64,000 bases of DNA from assembly GCA_963969595.1 (NCBI GenBank), contig OZ018412.1, positions 1,118,501-1,182,500 on the forward strand. The letters run 5' to 3'. The translations under genes and the position numbers were made by a program. The notes beneath the pieces were generated by a model. The model was not told the origin of the DNA. It worked only from the letters and a program-made list of their open reading frames with translations, and did not search any database. Position 1 is the stretch's first letter. Every line of letters begins with the position of its first letter. This document shows, piece by piece, positions 48,247 to 59,929 of the stretch. The DNA is from Neckera pumila. Taxonomy: Eukaryota > Streptophyta > Bryopsida > Hypnales > Neckeraceae.

Positions 48247-51200
48247 GTTCTTTTTCAAACTTACTTGTATTAATAGTACAAAAACTGACAACCCCTTAGA
48301 GGGTTCAGTTTCTTCATGGTGATACCACAAATTAGAACTTTAAAAAATTGAAGGATGCCTAAAATTCAAGAGATCTAAATTTATATTCCATTTTAAAATA
48401 CCTCAATCTTGTACATGAAGGCCAAAAAATATAGGAAGTGACAACCTCTAGGCAAGGTATAAGATCAAGATAAAGAAAAAGACCTTCTATGAGTGGCCTT
48501 CTATTGGTTGGGGTTCCATTTGACCCCGTGCATTTGACTAGACATTATATAGTCATTTTAATATCTAACAATGCTTCCGGATATGTATCCCTTGTTCTTC
48601 CAAGATAGTGAACAATCTCTAGCAAACAATCTCTCCTTCACCTCTTGCATTGCCACAATGAAAATATGAATCTTCTTGGATAAGCTCTTCTACTAATCTT
48701 ACATTTTGAACTTAATGCATCAATTTGCATTGATTCAACATTCAGTGATTAAAGAAATACTTGAATACCTTAGAGATATAGTGATCAAATTTTGGTGTAC
48801 ACCATTCATTCCAAATTGCATTCCTTCATGCTTTTTGAATTCTTGGTTGTCACAAGTAACAGCATGAGTTATAAACTCCTAAGTATTTACTTTTAGTAAA
48901 GTGATTAATAAGACTCCGTCCATATCATCACTATGGCTGAACAAAAACGGGTTGAAAAAACTCTTGCCATGCCTTTCAAGATTATATGTGAGTTGTTGGA
49001 ATTCAATTGCAAATTATGCCTCTTGTGCTCTTAAATCCTTCATAACCACTACCAAATGTTGTATAGAATGCTTCCATAAATGACCCCAGAACAAGAAGTA
49101 ATGAAGGATTTTTTTCCATTAATAAAACAAAATAAGACACCAACTCCCATATAAAAATATATCCACAAAACCAACTAAGATAGCTCCATTGGCCTAACGA
49201 GTGCAATACATACACAAGAAGAGTTGCAACTCCAACTAAAAGCTACAAAGTTTGGATCAAGTCCTGATGACCCATCAAACTTCTCTTGGTAAACCAACCA
49301 TTCATTCCTTTAAACTAAAAAACAAGGCCAGTGAAAGAAGAAAAGTAGATTCAACCACATTGAATGCTTGAGAACATGACAATTATAACATAATGCCTTG
49401 AAGCAACAAATATAAACTTCCATACAATGCCATACACATTTACACCAATTTGTATCGTATATGCTGGTTCTATAAACAATTATATGAAAGAGGCACAAAC
49501 TTGTATGGTATAAGCTACTCCTAACACACCTAAGTGATCCTAGATTTTAAAAAAAGAGTGAAAACTTAAAAAAAAACAAAAAAACATAAAAACATTTCAC
49601 ACAAACCTTACAATAGTTTGGATATCCAACCATCACAACCACATTAAAAGACAAAATAACAATTTTAAATATCTTCAACAAATACAAAAACAGCGGCTCT
49701 CTTTATAAAACAAGAAACAAACCATAAAAAAAAAAGATCACTATACATCATATCCTTTTGTACTCTCCTTAACATTGTCAAAATTGTACTCAATTTCACA
49801 TGCATTGAGATAGGTTGAGTGTACACAAAATAGAAACCAAAACAACTAGATTTGGACTGCAAAATGACAATTTTATAAAATACCATGCACATGGCAAAAA
49901 ATCACCCATTTCACCCAAAATCCTGAGGTATGCCTTGGGATAACCAATGGAACAATGGAAGGAACTAAGATAGACACTCTAGCATCAAAAAAACAAGATG
50001 AATCCACTTGTGGTCCATATTGAGAAGCTATACGTTTTTGCTTACTGTTTGGAGAACCTATTATGCATGAATTCCTATTATCCTATTCCTGTTTACCAAA
50101 ATACATGTGAAATATCCCCCAATACGCCGTTCTTTCCCAAATAAAATTTGTAAATCCACTATGTCTACACATGTGCAAAGACCATGGGACGAAAATGGGC
50201 TATCCTACCTTACAACCTAAAACCTCATCCAAATAAGGTGGATTGGTAGAACAGCCAGAAAAACAAAGGAGAGGTTGCACAAGAGCGGTCTTGAGACGGA
50301 CATTATAATTGGCAATGCCTGCTGTAGTAAGAATCTAAATAATACACTGACACTCCCTGGTTCATTCAAGTACAACCCTTGCTCATTTCACGCCAAAACA
50401 TTCGCGTCAAGATATGAGACCTTCTCAGAAGCGGGGAGAATAACTCTTTGATCCAACAAAACTCGAAACAGCTGCGGCAGCAACAATAAACTTGTTCTTC
50501 CTAAACTGAACCAAAGAACCTAAATCTTAACTGCAGACGAAACCTTGACCATACTTGCTGCCACGGAACATCATAGATACAATATACTGACTACCTCGTA
50601 GTTGATATTCTACTTCAAAAGGGACTCAATAGCTTCAAAGAACAATGGTGCCATTTCTGGGGTTGGTGTCTTCACTGCACACTTCACACTTGGAGCGCCT
50701 ACTTTGCAGGTGAGTTCTACAAGGAATGGAATGTTTGGAGGCACTTTGCCAGAGAGGTATAAAACCTGCAATTTCACAGCTCCCAAATAAGCCAATGTAA
50801 AGTTAATCAAACTTGTGCAACGCCGATTCATATCCGCAATAGTTTTCGATATAAATGAAAGTTCATTACTCTGTTGTACAATACTGTGATCTACACATCC
50901 AAATAAGCACCCAGCACGAAACAAAAACTTCTAGAACGCAAATAGACATACCTCTTGGTTCGTGTCCTTCAGCACCCGCCGTGCGATGTAGAAAAGATTA
51001 GTAGTAGCAAGTTTCTCCAAAGTGGCATCAACGTTTGTAATCACAGCATTGGGCAGATCCTTAGAAACCTCGTGAGAATCAGGCAGTGCCTTCCAAGTCT
51101 GGTACAATTTTTTGGTATTGCAAGATTAGGCAAACAGATTTGCGAAGGAAAAGCAGGCAAGAAAATCTGACAAAGCTAAGAATATCCTTGAAAGGAAGAG

Positions 51201-54200
51201 CAGGATCACTATAAATTTTGTACAAGCTCTTGCAAATACCTATGCTCTAAAACACAACCCAATAGGTGTGCAGGAAGAATAGTACCTCCAAGAACGATCC
51301 CCTTTCCATGCGGCCGTCTTCAACAAAAAGTACTTGCAACGGGATTTTGTCGGTGAAGTACCACACAGGCTGCTGGTTGTTCTTAACAGCTACTTGAAGC
51401 ACGGAGTTGGGAGGACCCTCTGAAACGTTTTGAAAAAGAACCATAGGCAGCAAGGTGCCTGAAGAGCCAGATGGCTGAATAATAGGTACCTATAAACATG
51501 ATGGAACGATGGTCAGGGTTTATGGCCCAAGGCCAAACAACTACAAAGATGGAGTTTGTGCCAAAAACGTGAGACCGTATTTCTGCTGACGTAAAAGTAT
51601 GCATCACCGTAGCATTACCCGATATCCATATTCAAGAGAAAAAGCTCCAGAAATGACGAACACTTCAAACAAACAAATCGAGAGATGAACCTGAAGAGGG
51701 CCTCCTGCAGCAAGACCAAACGTATTCTTGTTGAACTGAATCATGAATTTATCCAAAGGAGTTTGAGTATGATTCTCGAATTTGAGATTGTAGAACACTT
51801 TTCCTTCACGCCTTGTCATTTGCCCAGATATTTGCAAACCTTGGCCAGATGTGGCTGGAAGGAGAACAGGAAGAGGAGGCCTGTACACACGTCATAAATA
51901 GCAGATGTTTTATAAAACTTGTTGGCGTATGTAGAACAAGATACCAAATCTGTAAAGCACTCAGGATATAAGCATGCCATACAGAAACCATAACCGAACT
52001 CAATTATAAACACAAAAACATTCATAACAAAGGGAGTTGAAACACTGTGACAGATCATGTGTAACAGACGGCCACCAACCAGTGAACAAGCAGCACCAAA
52101 GAGGACTTCCCAAACCAATTAATTAAGGACGCCTAATACGCGTGGAAGCTTACTCTAACGGAACACCAGCAGTTGCAGGTCCAACTGGAACCAAGGCTGA
52201 TTCAAATCCCATCAGGTCCCCCAACAAATCAGGTACAGCAGCTGGAGCAGCAGTTGCCCCTTTTCCAGCAGCAGGCACAGCCGCACCAGTAGTGGATGGC
52301 ACTGGTGCACTTGATGTGGCCATCTCCGGAACTGGAGCTGATGAATTGCCAGACCCGGAATCCAGGCCATCAGCGTACTCATCATCTTCCTCTCTCGCAG
52401 CCACTGCCCGTGCACGACTCACAAATGCATCAGCGCGCTTGTGATAAACAGATGCAAGTGTGGCAATGTTAGCCAGCAAATCATCTAGAAGAGACGGGTC
52501 TAAGTTATTGGAATCATCACTGATTGTAGGCTTCTCAGCCAAAACAACGTCTTTTGCAGCCTGGAAGGAACATCCAAGCGGTTAGTTTCATCTCAAACTT
52601 TCATACAACACTGATTTTAATACAGAACAACCTGAAAACACCATTGCCAAAAAAAATACAAATGCAATGCGGCACATGAATTAAAATCTCCGCATACCGC
52701 CAAAAAACTTCCATCACAAAAATCTGATGCATAGACCAATATCCGCTTGTGCCACGGGTATCACAATTCATCCTGTTATTGAAGACCCCGTAATATTCGT
52801 GGGCAGATTTAGCAAAGTGAATAACAACACACCTCAGGGTCTGTAGAAAGGAGACGCCAATACACATATGCACGATCACGCAAGTCTGGATTATCGGTTT
52901 CTTGCGTAGCATTGTTCAGCACAACCTGGACATGAGAATATGGTTCAGCATGTTACTCATATCTCACATTGAGCGCCATGTGGCCCTTCTAAGAACTTAA
53001 AACGCCCATTGCTTGCAGCGAAAACTGCACATGACAACATTCACAAGCAGTGCACCAGCGTCCTAAAAAAACACGAGGGAGCCCAAGTCAGAGTGGTGAA
53101 TCTGAAGGCAAGAGAAGTACCTGAATCATCTGTTGGGGACCCTCAGTAGGCTTCTTCAGAAAAAGCTTCACAGCAGCAGTAAGAAGTTGCAACTGCACCT
53201 GGGCAGGTTCTTCAGGGAAAGTTTCTAGAAAACTTTCAAGTAGCTCATCTGCATTGTCAATACGCTCAGCATATTCACCTATTATCCATATCATAGATGC
53301 CTGCACACGGAGCCAAAACATTATATCATTACAAGCAAAACCTTGGAATCTTAACGAATGCAAATTAATAACAACAAGCGAATAATGTAACGGTGTGCAT
53401 AAAAAAGACAAACCAAACAAAAAGCCTTGATCGAAGGACAATAAAAGAGCATATATGTCCCAAGTCCAAAGCAATACCTTCGCTTCAGGCTCGTCAAGAG
53501 TGTCCAAACTTTCACAAAGTGTAGCAATAATGGACTCATACCTGTTCACAAGACAATTGAATACTCATTAGCCCCAATAAAAGAAGCCAACACTCCATCT
53601 ACAAGCAAACGCCAATTTTAATTGAGCCAGTGGAAAACAGTGAAAACAACCGAACACCTTTCTAATAAAATCCCAAATTCCGGGGAAGTGTCCAAAATCC
53701 AGCTGTGATCACTTACATATTAGGGTATCTTCGAAAAATATCCTTGATCACTATAATTGCTTCTTGAACAACGTAGTTGACCTTGATCTTGATCAGATCC
53801 AACAGTACATTAATGCAGCGCTCAGCCGCCCGCTCCAATTTGATTGCACATCGCCCTATGGCCCGAACTGCTTTCCTCACAAAATCAACATCAACTTCCG
53901 TGGCATACTCCTTGAACTCCAAAAGGACCTGTATGAGAGAGCATGCTTATCAATTGATAGAATTCCAAACGCTAAAGGTTCTACACACATATCTCTCTGT
54001 TTTCAGATGCCTGCATTGCACAATACTAACACTTCACCTCTCCAGATTCAAACCCATTCTCAGAACAAGATCAACATTCGAGAAAGATACTGATCTCAAA
54101 GAACTCCACCACATTGAGGGAAGAGATAAAAAGACCTGATCGATATTGCGGTCAGAGGCGAGTTTGATCATTATCTCCAGCTTCTCCATCTTCACGTAAA

Positions 54201-57200
54201 TAGGATCGTTGTACTTGCAGAAAAACACCTGTGGACATGAGACAAACCTGCGTAAGATTGAACGGCTTGATCCGAAAACAAAAGACACAGCTTGCATTGA
54301 ATGTCGACTCAAACTGCAAACAGATTGAGCATCTCTTATTGCGTGTTGATCGCGTTACATAAGGCAGACTCGACAAACTGCTGGCATAATTAGTTCATCT
54401 GTTCAATGCACAAAAAATATGCCACGGACGTCTGCTGTTGCTCCTCTGAATACCCCAGATATAGACGCATTAATAGCAAAGAAAGGGCTTTCAGTGTGAA
54501 CCTTGATCTCATGTGCAAGAATTCCAGGACGGCGCTGCACAATAAGATTGATATTGCGAAGTGCAACATACTGGATCTCAGGCTCTGCCGATAGAAGTGT
54601 TACCAAAGGTGGTGCCATCTTTTTACACAAGTTTCGCACGACATCTGTGCTGGTAATGAGCTCCATTTGTAGCAAGATGACCTTCATACAAACACCCAAG
54701 TCAGTATGACTTTGATAGTTAACGTGACTACAAAAAACCTTGGCAACTAGGTGACAGCAGCCCACCACAAGATCTCAACCATCAACAATTGCTCAAGTAC
54801 TGAGGAGTAACTAATCTGAGGAGTAAGACACAGATGACTATCGAGTCTGCCAGAAGAGGCAGAAGAAGAAGCAGGCAACAGGGACCACCACAGCTGTGAG
54901 AATTCACAAATACAGTACCTTTACGGCCGATAGAACTACAGCACAATTGGCATGCTGCAGGCGAGGAGTTATGCGTTCCACAATATTCTCAGCATCACGG
55001 ATATCCTTTGCTTTATATTTAGATAAAGCATCCAAAATAAAAACCTGACCCCACCTGCAATCAGACTCTACGTTCAAAACAGTACTGCCTGTTTGCCAGG
55101 GATTAAAATAATCCTTCCCAAGGCTCCATTAACATTGGCGCTTTAACTGAAACATTGCACTTGTAATCTGTTCTCGCGTAAGATGGATTTGAAACTTAGG
55201 AATTTTTATGTGTGATCTAAACCGACATGCCTAGAAACAGAAAAGCAATTAGAGTACACGCACTCTGTGCACTCATTGAGAGCCGCCAAAAGCTTGAATA
55301 GCGTGTGATTTGTGATCTCAAAAATGTTCTTGCTGCTACCCTCTTGAATTTCAGCAAGCGCTGCCACAGCGTTTGCGACAACCATGGGATTGCTATCAGA
55401 TATCATGTCCTTTAGGGACTCCAAAAACCCTCTGTCCTCTACCAGCTCTGCGTTGATGTCGTGCAACTTCGCAACACAAACGGCTGCAGTCTTTCGAACG
55501 TAAGGATCATCGTCCTGCATAATCAACCGAGTTCAGAAAGCCAAGGATAAGCAGAGAAAGATGGAAGTAAAAACACAAAATTCCCATCCCAGAGAAAGCA
55601 CATGGACGATAAAATAGGACCAGAGCAACGATTTAAATCAAAAGCGAGAAGGTGCTCTCGAGGCTGATGCAGCTGGGTGGAGCATGAATCTTGCAGGCGA
55701 CTGTTTTAGATTCTACATCCTCTAATAATAAAGGAACACGCAGGCTAGCCTAACAATCTCACCTACTCTCATTTCTAGCAGAAGAAATAACTTAAATACC
55801 CAAAATCACAATTATAAATATGAAAGCAAACGTACTTCAGACGAATAAAACATTATTAAGGCACTCAAGAGCTAACCTTCAGACACCTTTGAAGAGGGTC
55901 ACACAGATACTCTGTGATCTTGTCGACCCTGATACAACCCATTGTCCTCACAGCCAATGCTCGTATCAAAGGATTTGGATCTTGAGAATCCTGTGCAAGA
56001 AATTCACCAGCATCGTCATCATCATCAACGCCGGCATCATAACCAAAATACCCCATACCCCACAGGCTGCGTCAAATACTACTGAGCATCAGTGGATGAG
56101 AACCTGGAGGCATCTAACAAACACACGCATCAAGGCATACATACAACGTGTTAGTTAAACTACAAACCTTCACAAATGTGTTCACGGCAAGTATCGCCAA
56201 GTCAGGGTGGCTCTTGGCATAGTTGATAAGGTACAAGTACACAAGCTTCTTGAGCTCCAAATTTTCGGTTTGCATGCAGTTGACCACATCTGTGAACAGC
56301 ATGGACACATCCTTACCAACGGTCATTGCAGCAATAACCTTCTTCACTGCATCCTTTTTTTTGTCCTGCAATGTGCCACATCAAACACAAAAAGGTTACT
56401 CTGTGTTGCAAGGGAGCAAGCACCAACGCCGAGTACTCGGGTACTCAAACTCACTTGCAGTATAAGAGGACGAAGGAAGCCTCACTGGAAACAAAATCGT
56501 CGGCGATCAAAGAACCGAAAGTATTCACAAAAGACCCGTATGAAATGAAGCACTGTTCGATGAGCTGTCCTACCAAGAAACATATGCGGCAAGCCACACC
56601 GACTGCATAATCTAAGCTGAGAGGATGAAAAGAGGAATACATCTAGCAGGGTATGAGGTGAAGTCAAAAGGAACCAGTTCGGACGGCAAGTGTGAATCCT
56701 TACGAAGAAAACGCTAAGGAATGTACAACCACGATTGTGACAAACTCACGACATTGCTGGATGTAGCAATTCAATTATGGTTCGATTATTGGTTCGGATG
56801 TAACAGTCACCTACAATTGGCAAATTATAGGATCAGCGTCACTAGTGGAGCATGAAAATCTCCGATAAGGAAAGTTACGGAAGGTATAGGTGATCACGCA
56901 AACGTCGAGGGCTCCTAGAGATAGTGAGTAACTACTGATCACTTGCTTGTGCCACCCACTCTCCATGAATGGATCCATGGCATCGAAGAGACAGGTCATG
57001 TACTACATCCTTGCAGCTTCTAAGAATGCGGTCCCCTTCGCAAAACTGAATTGTGAAACCAAGAGTCGAACGGCAATCCTTAGGACCATTGATTCGCCTT
57101 CTGGGAAGAGAGGCAGACAAGCTCTTTCGACGGCATTACTGTCTGATTGGGGTCCTCACCTACGTTCGACCAGCAAGACACCCTTGGGAAGGAATTGATC

Positions 57201-58217
57201 AAACAAGGGATCACAGACGAGTGACTGGTTCCATCGACATTGACCTGCGTTTCGAGAAATCTGCGAGATTCGAACGGAAAGACTTGTCCGGTCACCCCAC
57301 CGTGACCTAAGCTAGCTGCCTGTTCCACAGTCCCGATCGGGAGCCCTTCGAGCTGCCCCGCGAATCGACGTGCGCGGTCAGGGCTTCGGGTGGGTCCGCA
57401 CAGAGCCACGACGAATGCGGGAATGCCAGAGAGCCACTCTCGCTGCATAACGCCTAACCCTAAATCAAACACACAATCTGCACAGCAAACGTCTTCGCCA
57501 AAGCAGCGTATTTACTACAACCCTGGAGCGCGCAGTTCCGCAGGGGAGCGGAACGCGACCCAATCTGTTCCACCGGCGCTCGCCAATCCGGGGGAGCAGC
57601 GCCAATGGCGAAACGGAGGGGACGTGGACCGCCGAACATGGCCGAACTGGCGAACGCACCTTGTACTGCGAATTGAGCTCCTCCTTGAGCTCATGGATCT
57701 CGCCCTTCTTGGTGGTGGTGAAATACTTGGCGTCATGGCCGCTCATCGTGGCCCACGGGGGGTACCAAAAACCATGCACCACGAGAAAGGCGCCACGGCA
57801 GGAAGAAGGAGGACGCGAGGGACAATGGACGTTGCACTGCGGGACACGATCCACGGATCGGTGCAATCAAAATGCGCTGCACCGCGGCAGCAGCAGCAGC
57901 AGCAGCAAGAAGTTCCGAGATGGCTGAACTGCCGATTTTATTATTATCAGTTCGTCTGCGGCTCGATCCGGTCAGTCGTCGTTCAGAGGAGAAGGCCAGA
58001 GGGAGGCCGAGAGAGAAGAGAGGCTGAAGCGAGACGAGCTCCCTCGCGGTACGTTCTTCCGCGCCAGAGTCGACGACATTCGTTCGCATGGATGAATGGA
58101 CTTATTTTCTCATCCGTCCTCCACGGTGACGAACAGAAAATGTAGACGCAGTTCCGCGTTCCGCTGGCTGCAGTGGAACGCCCAACTGAACGGAAGTGAC
58201 AGGTTTGGTTTCATCCA
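48247..58217 (-). repeat. right arm of the 20-kb palindrome
   Basis: Reverse complement of 37963-47933, same length. It contains the minus-strand beta-adaptin gene and its downstream DNA (48247-50609, no gene recognised). The outer edge is at 58217, where identity stops abruptly. Confidence 0.95.
50610..57746 (-). CDS. beta-adaptin (AP-1/AP-2 large subunit), right copy
   Basis: Mirror of the left copy: exon boundaries are at 96180 minus the left coordinates, giving start codon 57744-57746 and stop 50610-50612. It encodes the same 903-residue trunk, hinge and ear protein, and I found no difference in exons or introns. It converges on the left copy, with 3' ends about 5 kb apart across the spacer. 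Unlike the left copy it has an open upstream region: 791 bp separate its ATG from that of the divergent SELENOF-like gene. That makes it the better candidate for the original locus, since no transposon is inserted in its promoter. If both are transcribed, their mRNAs would be indistinguishable except perhaps at the 5' end. Confidence 0.96.
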
Positions 58218-58537
58218 TCGGCCTCTAGAGGCTTCAATAATTTGGATGACAGTCGCAGGGCCTATTCGTAATTTAACGGGTGTTTGCGCCGCTGGTGTAG
58301 GCCTCCGGCTGTCCGATTTAAAGATATCAAGCCTGAGTGTAGCGGAAGTCCAAATAATTTTTTTTTTTTCGCTGCGTTCTCGGTACAGTTTACCGGTACC
58401 GGTAGTAAGCTGAGTGGTTTTCTCGCCTTCGTCGACCGGCTGCGTGAGCTCTACCTTTTGATCTGTGATTTGGGTAGCTTAGCTTCGGACGCGCGCATCC
58501 TTTTAGCGTTGTGGAATTGCCTTCGTTGATTCAAACT
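57747..58537. promoter_or_regulatory. divergent intergenic region, beta-adaptin (-) and SELENOF-like (+)
   Basis: 791 bp between two divergent start codons; it must hold both promoters and 5' leaders. The palindrome edge (58217) falls inside it, so only the beta-adaptin side (57747-58217) is shared with the left copy. Features seen: a CAG run at about 57883-57906, GC-rich sequence near the edge and a T tract at about 58362. No certain TATA box is assigned. Confidence 0.6.
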
Positions 58538-59929
58538 ATGACAGAGAGGAGCGCAGATTCTCGTGTGATGACTTCAGCTCTAGCGAGCTTCGTGCTTCTT
58601 TGGGCTTTACACGGGGTGCAGACCGAGGAACTTCCTGATGCTAGTTGCAGCGACTTAGGGTTTACCGGTCTCGCTCTGTGCTCCGATTGCGACTCCCTTG
58701 CAGAGTACGTGAGAGACAAAGGTAATTCCACTACCCGTGGTTTCGCCCTATACCAGTATAATGTGTTTGAATTGTTGTTCATTGAACACGCTTTGATTGC
58801 TATCTCTCGCTCTACGACCTCGAGGGTGCGTTGAAGAGCAATCCATCAATGTAAACGGTGTTATCAAAAAATACAATCAAGTGTATGGCCTCGTAGTTTC
58901 TGGGATCCCTTGCACATGTTCAATGATTAGGAAGGGGTATTTTGAGGTCTCACGTTCGTGATTTCTTTTTGAAGTCGCTCAGATCTTGCCGGGGGTGGGG
59001 GTGGGGGTGGGGGTGGGGGGTCATGGCTTTGTCGTGCCAGAACGATCGTGCCAGGGGGGGCTCGAGTTTAGTCCCGGGCGATTGATATGCAATTAGTTTA
59101 AGGGCACGTTTAGATTCGATGGACGAGCTGACGATGAGGCGATGAAAGTGGTATGCGAGTATTAAAGTGTCTTTGTGAGTCTGATTCTGGATGGGATTGC
59201 AGCGCTGGAGGCCGATTGTCGAAATTGTTGTGCAGAGGAATCTGAGAATGCCCTGAGCAAGGTTTGTCATCTCGCCCCTTTATGCAGGTCTAAGTGGACT
59301 CTTTTACAGCATTTCAGATGTCCTGATTTGTTGCTCAAGGTGTTTTTAATTGTTTGAAGTGGTTAACGAATTCGCAAGGCCTTCAAGGAGTTGGATGGTG
59401 TGCTCCTGGAGGGAATTGATTGCTGTACTCATAATACGTTTCTGGGCTTGCAGGTGAAGTATTCTGGAGCTGTGTTGGAGATTTGTATGAGGAAGGTGAT
59501 GTTTTATCCAGACATTCAGACCTTTATTGACGACAAGTTGGGCGAATTTCCTGAAGTGGATGTGAAATACCGTTTTGGTGCACCACCAAAGCTCATCATG
59601 AAGGACGATAAGGGCAACCTCAAGGACTCGATCCGGTAGAGCTTCAACTATACATCTGAAGTACTTGTGTCAAATTTCCTAAACTAGTATTGTTCTGTCG
59701 CGTATATGGGGTAGGACAGTGTGATTTTTCTTTGTTGAATACTGATGTAGTTCTGCATGCATGATATTTCTTGTTATCCGAAAGTATTGGAGTGCAATCG
59801 AAGCTGGAACTGGATGGACTTTACTTGTTGCTCACTGTCCTTCCTGGTACATGCAGGATTGATAATTGGAAGACAGAGCAGATTGAGCAATTTTTAAGTG
59901 AAAAAGTGACATCAATTGCAAGGATTTGA
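58538..59929 (+). CDS. SELENOF/Sep15-like thioredoxin-fold ER protein, non-selenocysteine form
   Basis: Homologue of the 15-kDa selenoprotein, an ER-lumen thioredoxin-fold protein that works with UDP-glucose:glycoprotein glucosyltransferase in glycoprotein quality control. Exons 58538-58721, 59203-59261, 59454-59635 and 59857-59929 join to 165 residues. Order: hydrophobic signal peptide (ALASFVLLWALHG), a Cys-rich segment (LGFTGLALCSDCDSL, then DCRNCC), and the thioredoxin-like part (YSGAVLEICMRKVMFYPDI, then a PPKLIMKDDKG strand and a C-terminal helix). Animal proteins have Cys-Gly-Sec-Lys where this has Cys-Met-Arg-Lys, so a redox Cys pair is missing here, as in plants generally. No KDEL tail. 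An alternative upstream non-ATG start would add nine residues; I prefer the ATG at 58538. Confidence 0.93.
58991..59020 (+). repeat. GGGGGT run with G-quadruplex potential in intron 1
   Basis: Five consecutive G5-G6 blocks separated by single T residues lie on the sense strand in the first intron of the SELENOF-like gene. Four or more G-tracts with one-base loops is the strongest sequence class for G-quadruplex formation, in DNA or pre-mRNA. Confidence 0.85.

Noticed and set aside
59391..59453. Upstream extension of the SELENOF third exon (in-frame GIDCCTHNTF)
   Set aside because: The homologous protein joins LSK directly to VKYSGAVLE, and a good acceptor (TTGCAG) sits at 59453; the extra residues are intronic.
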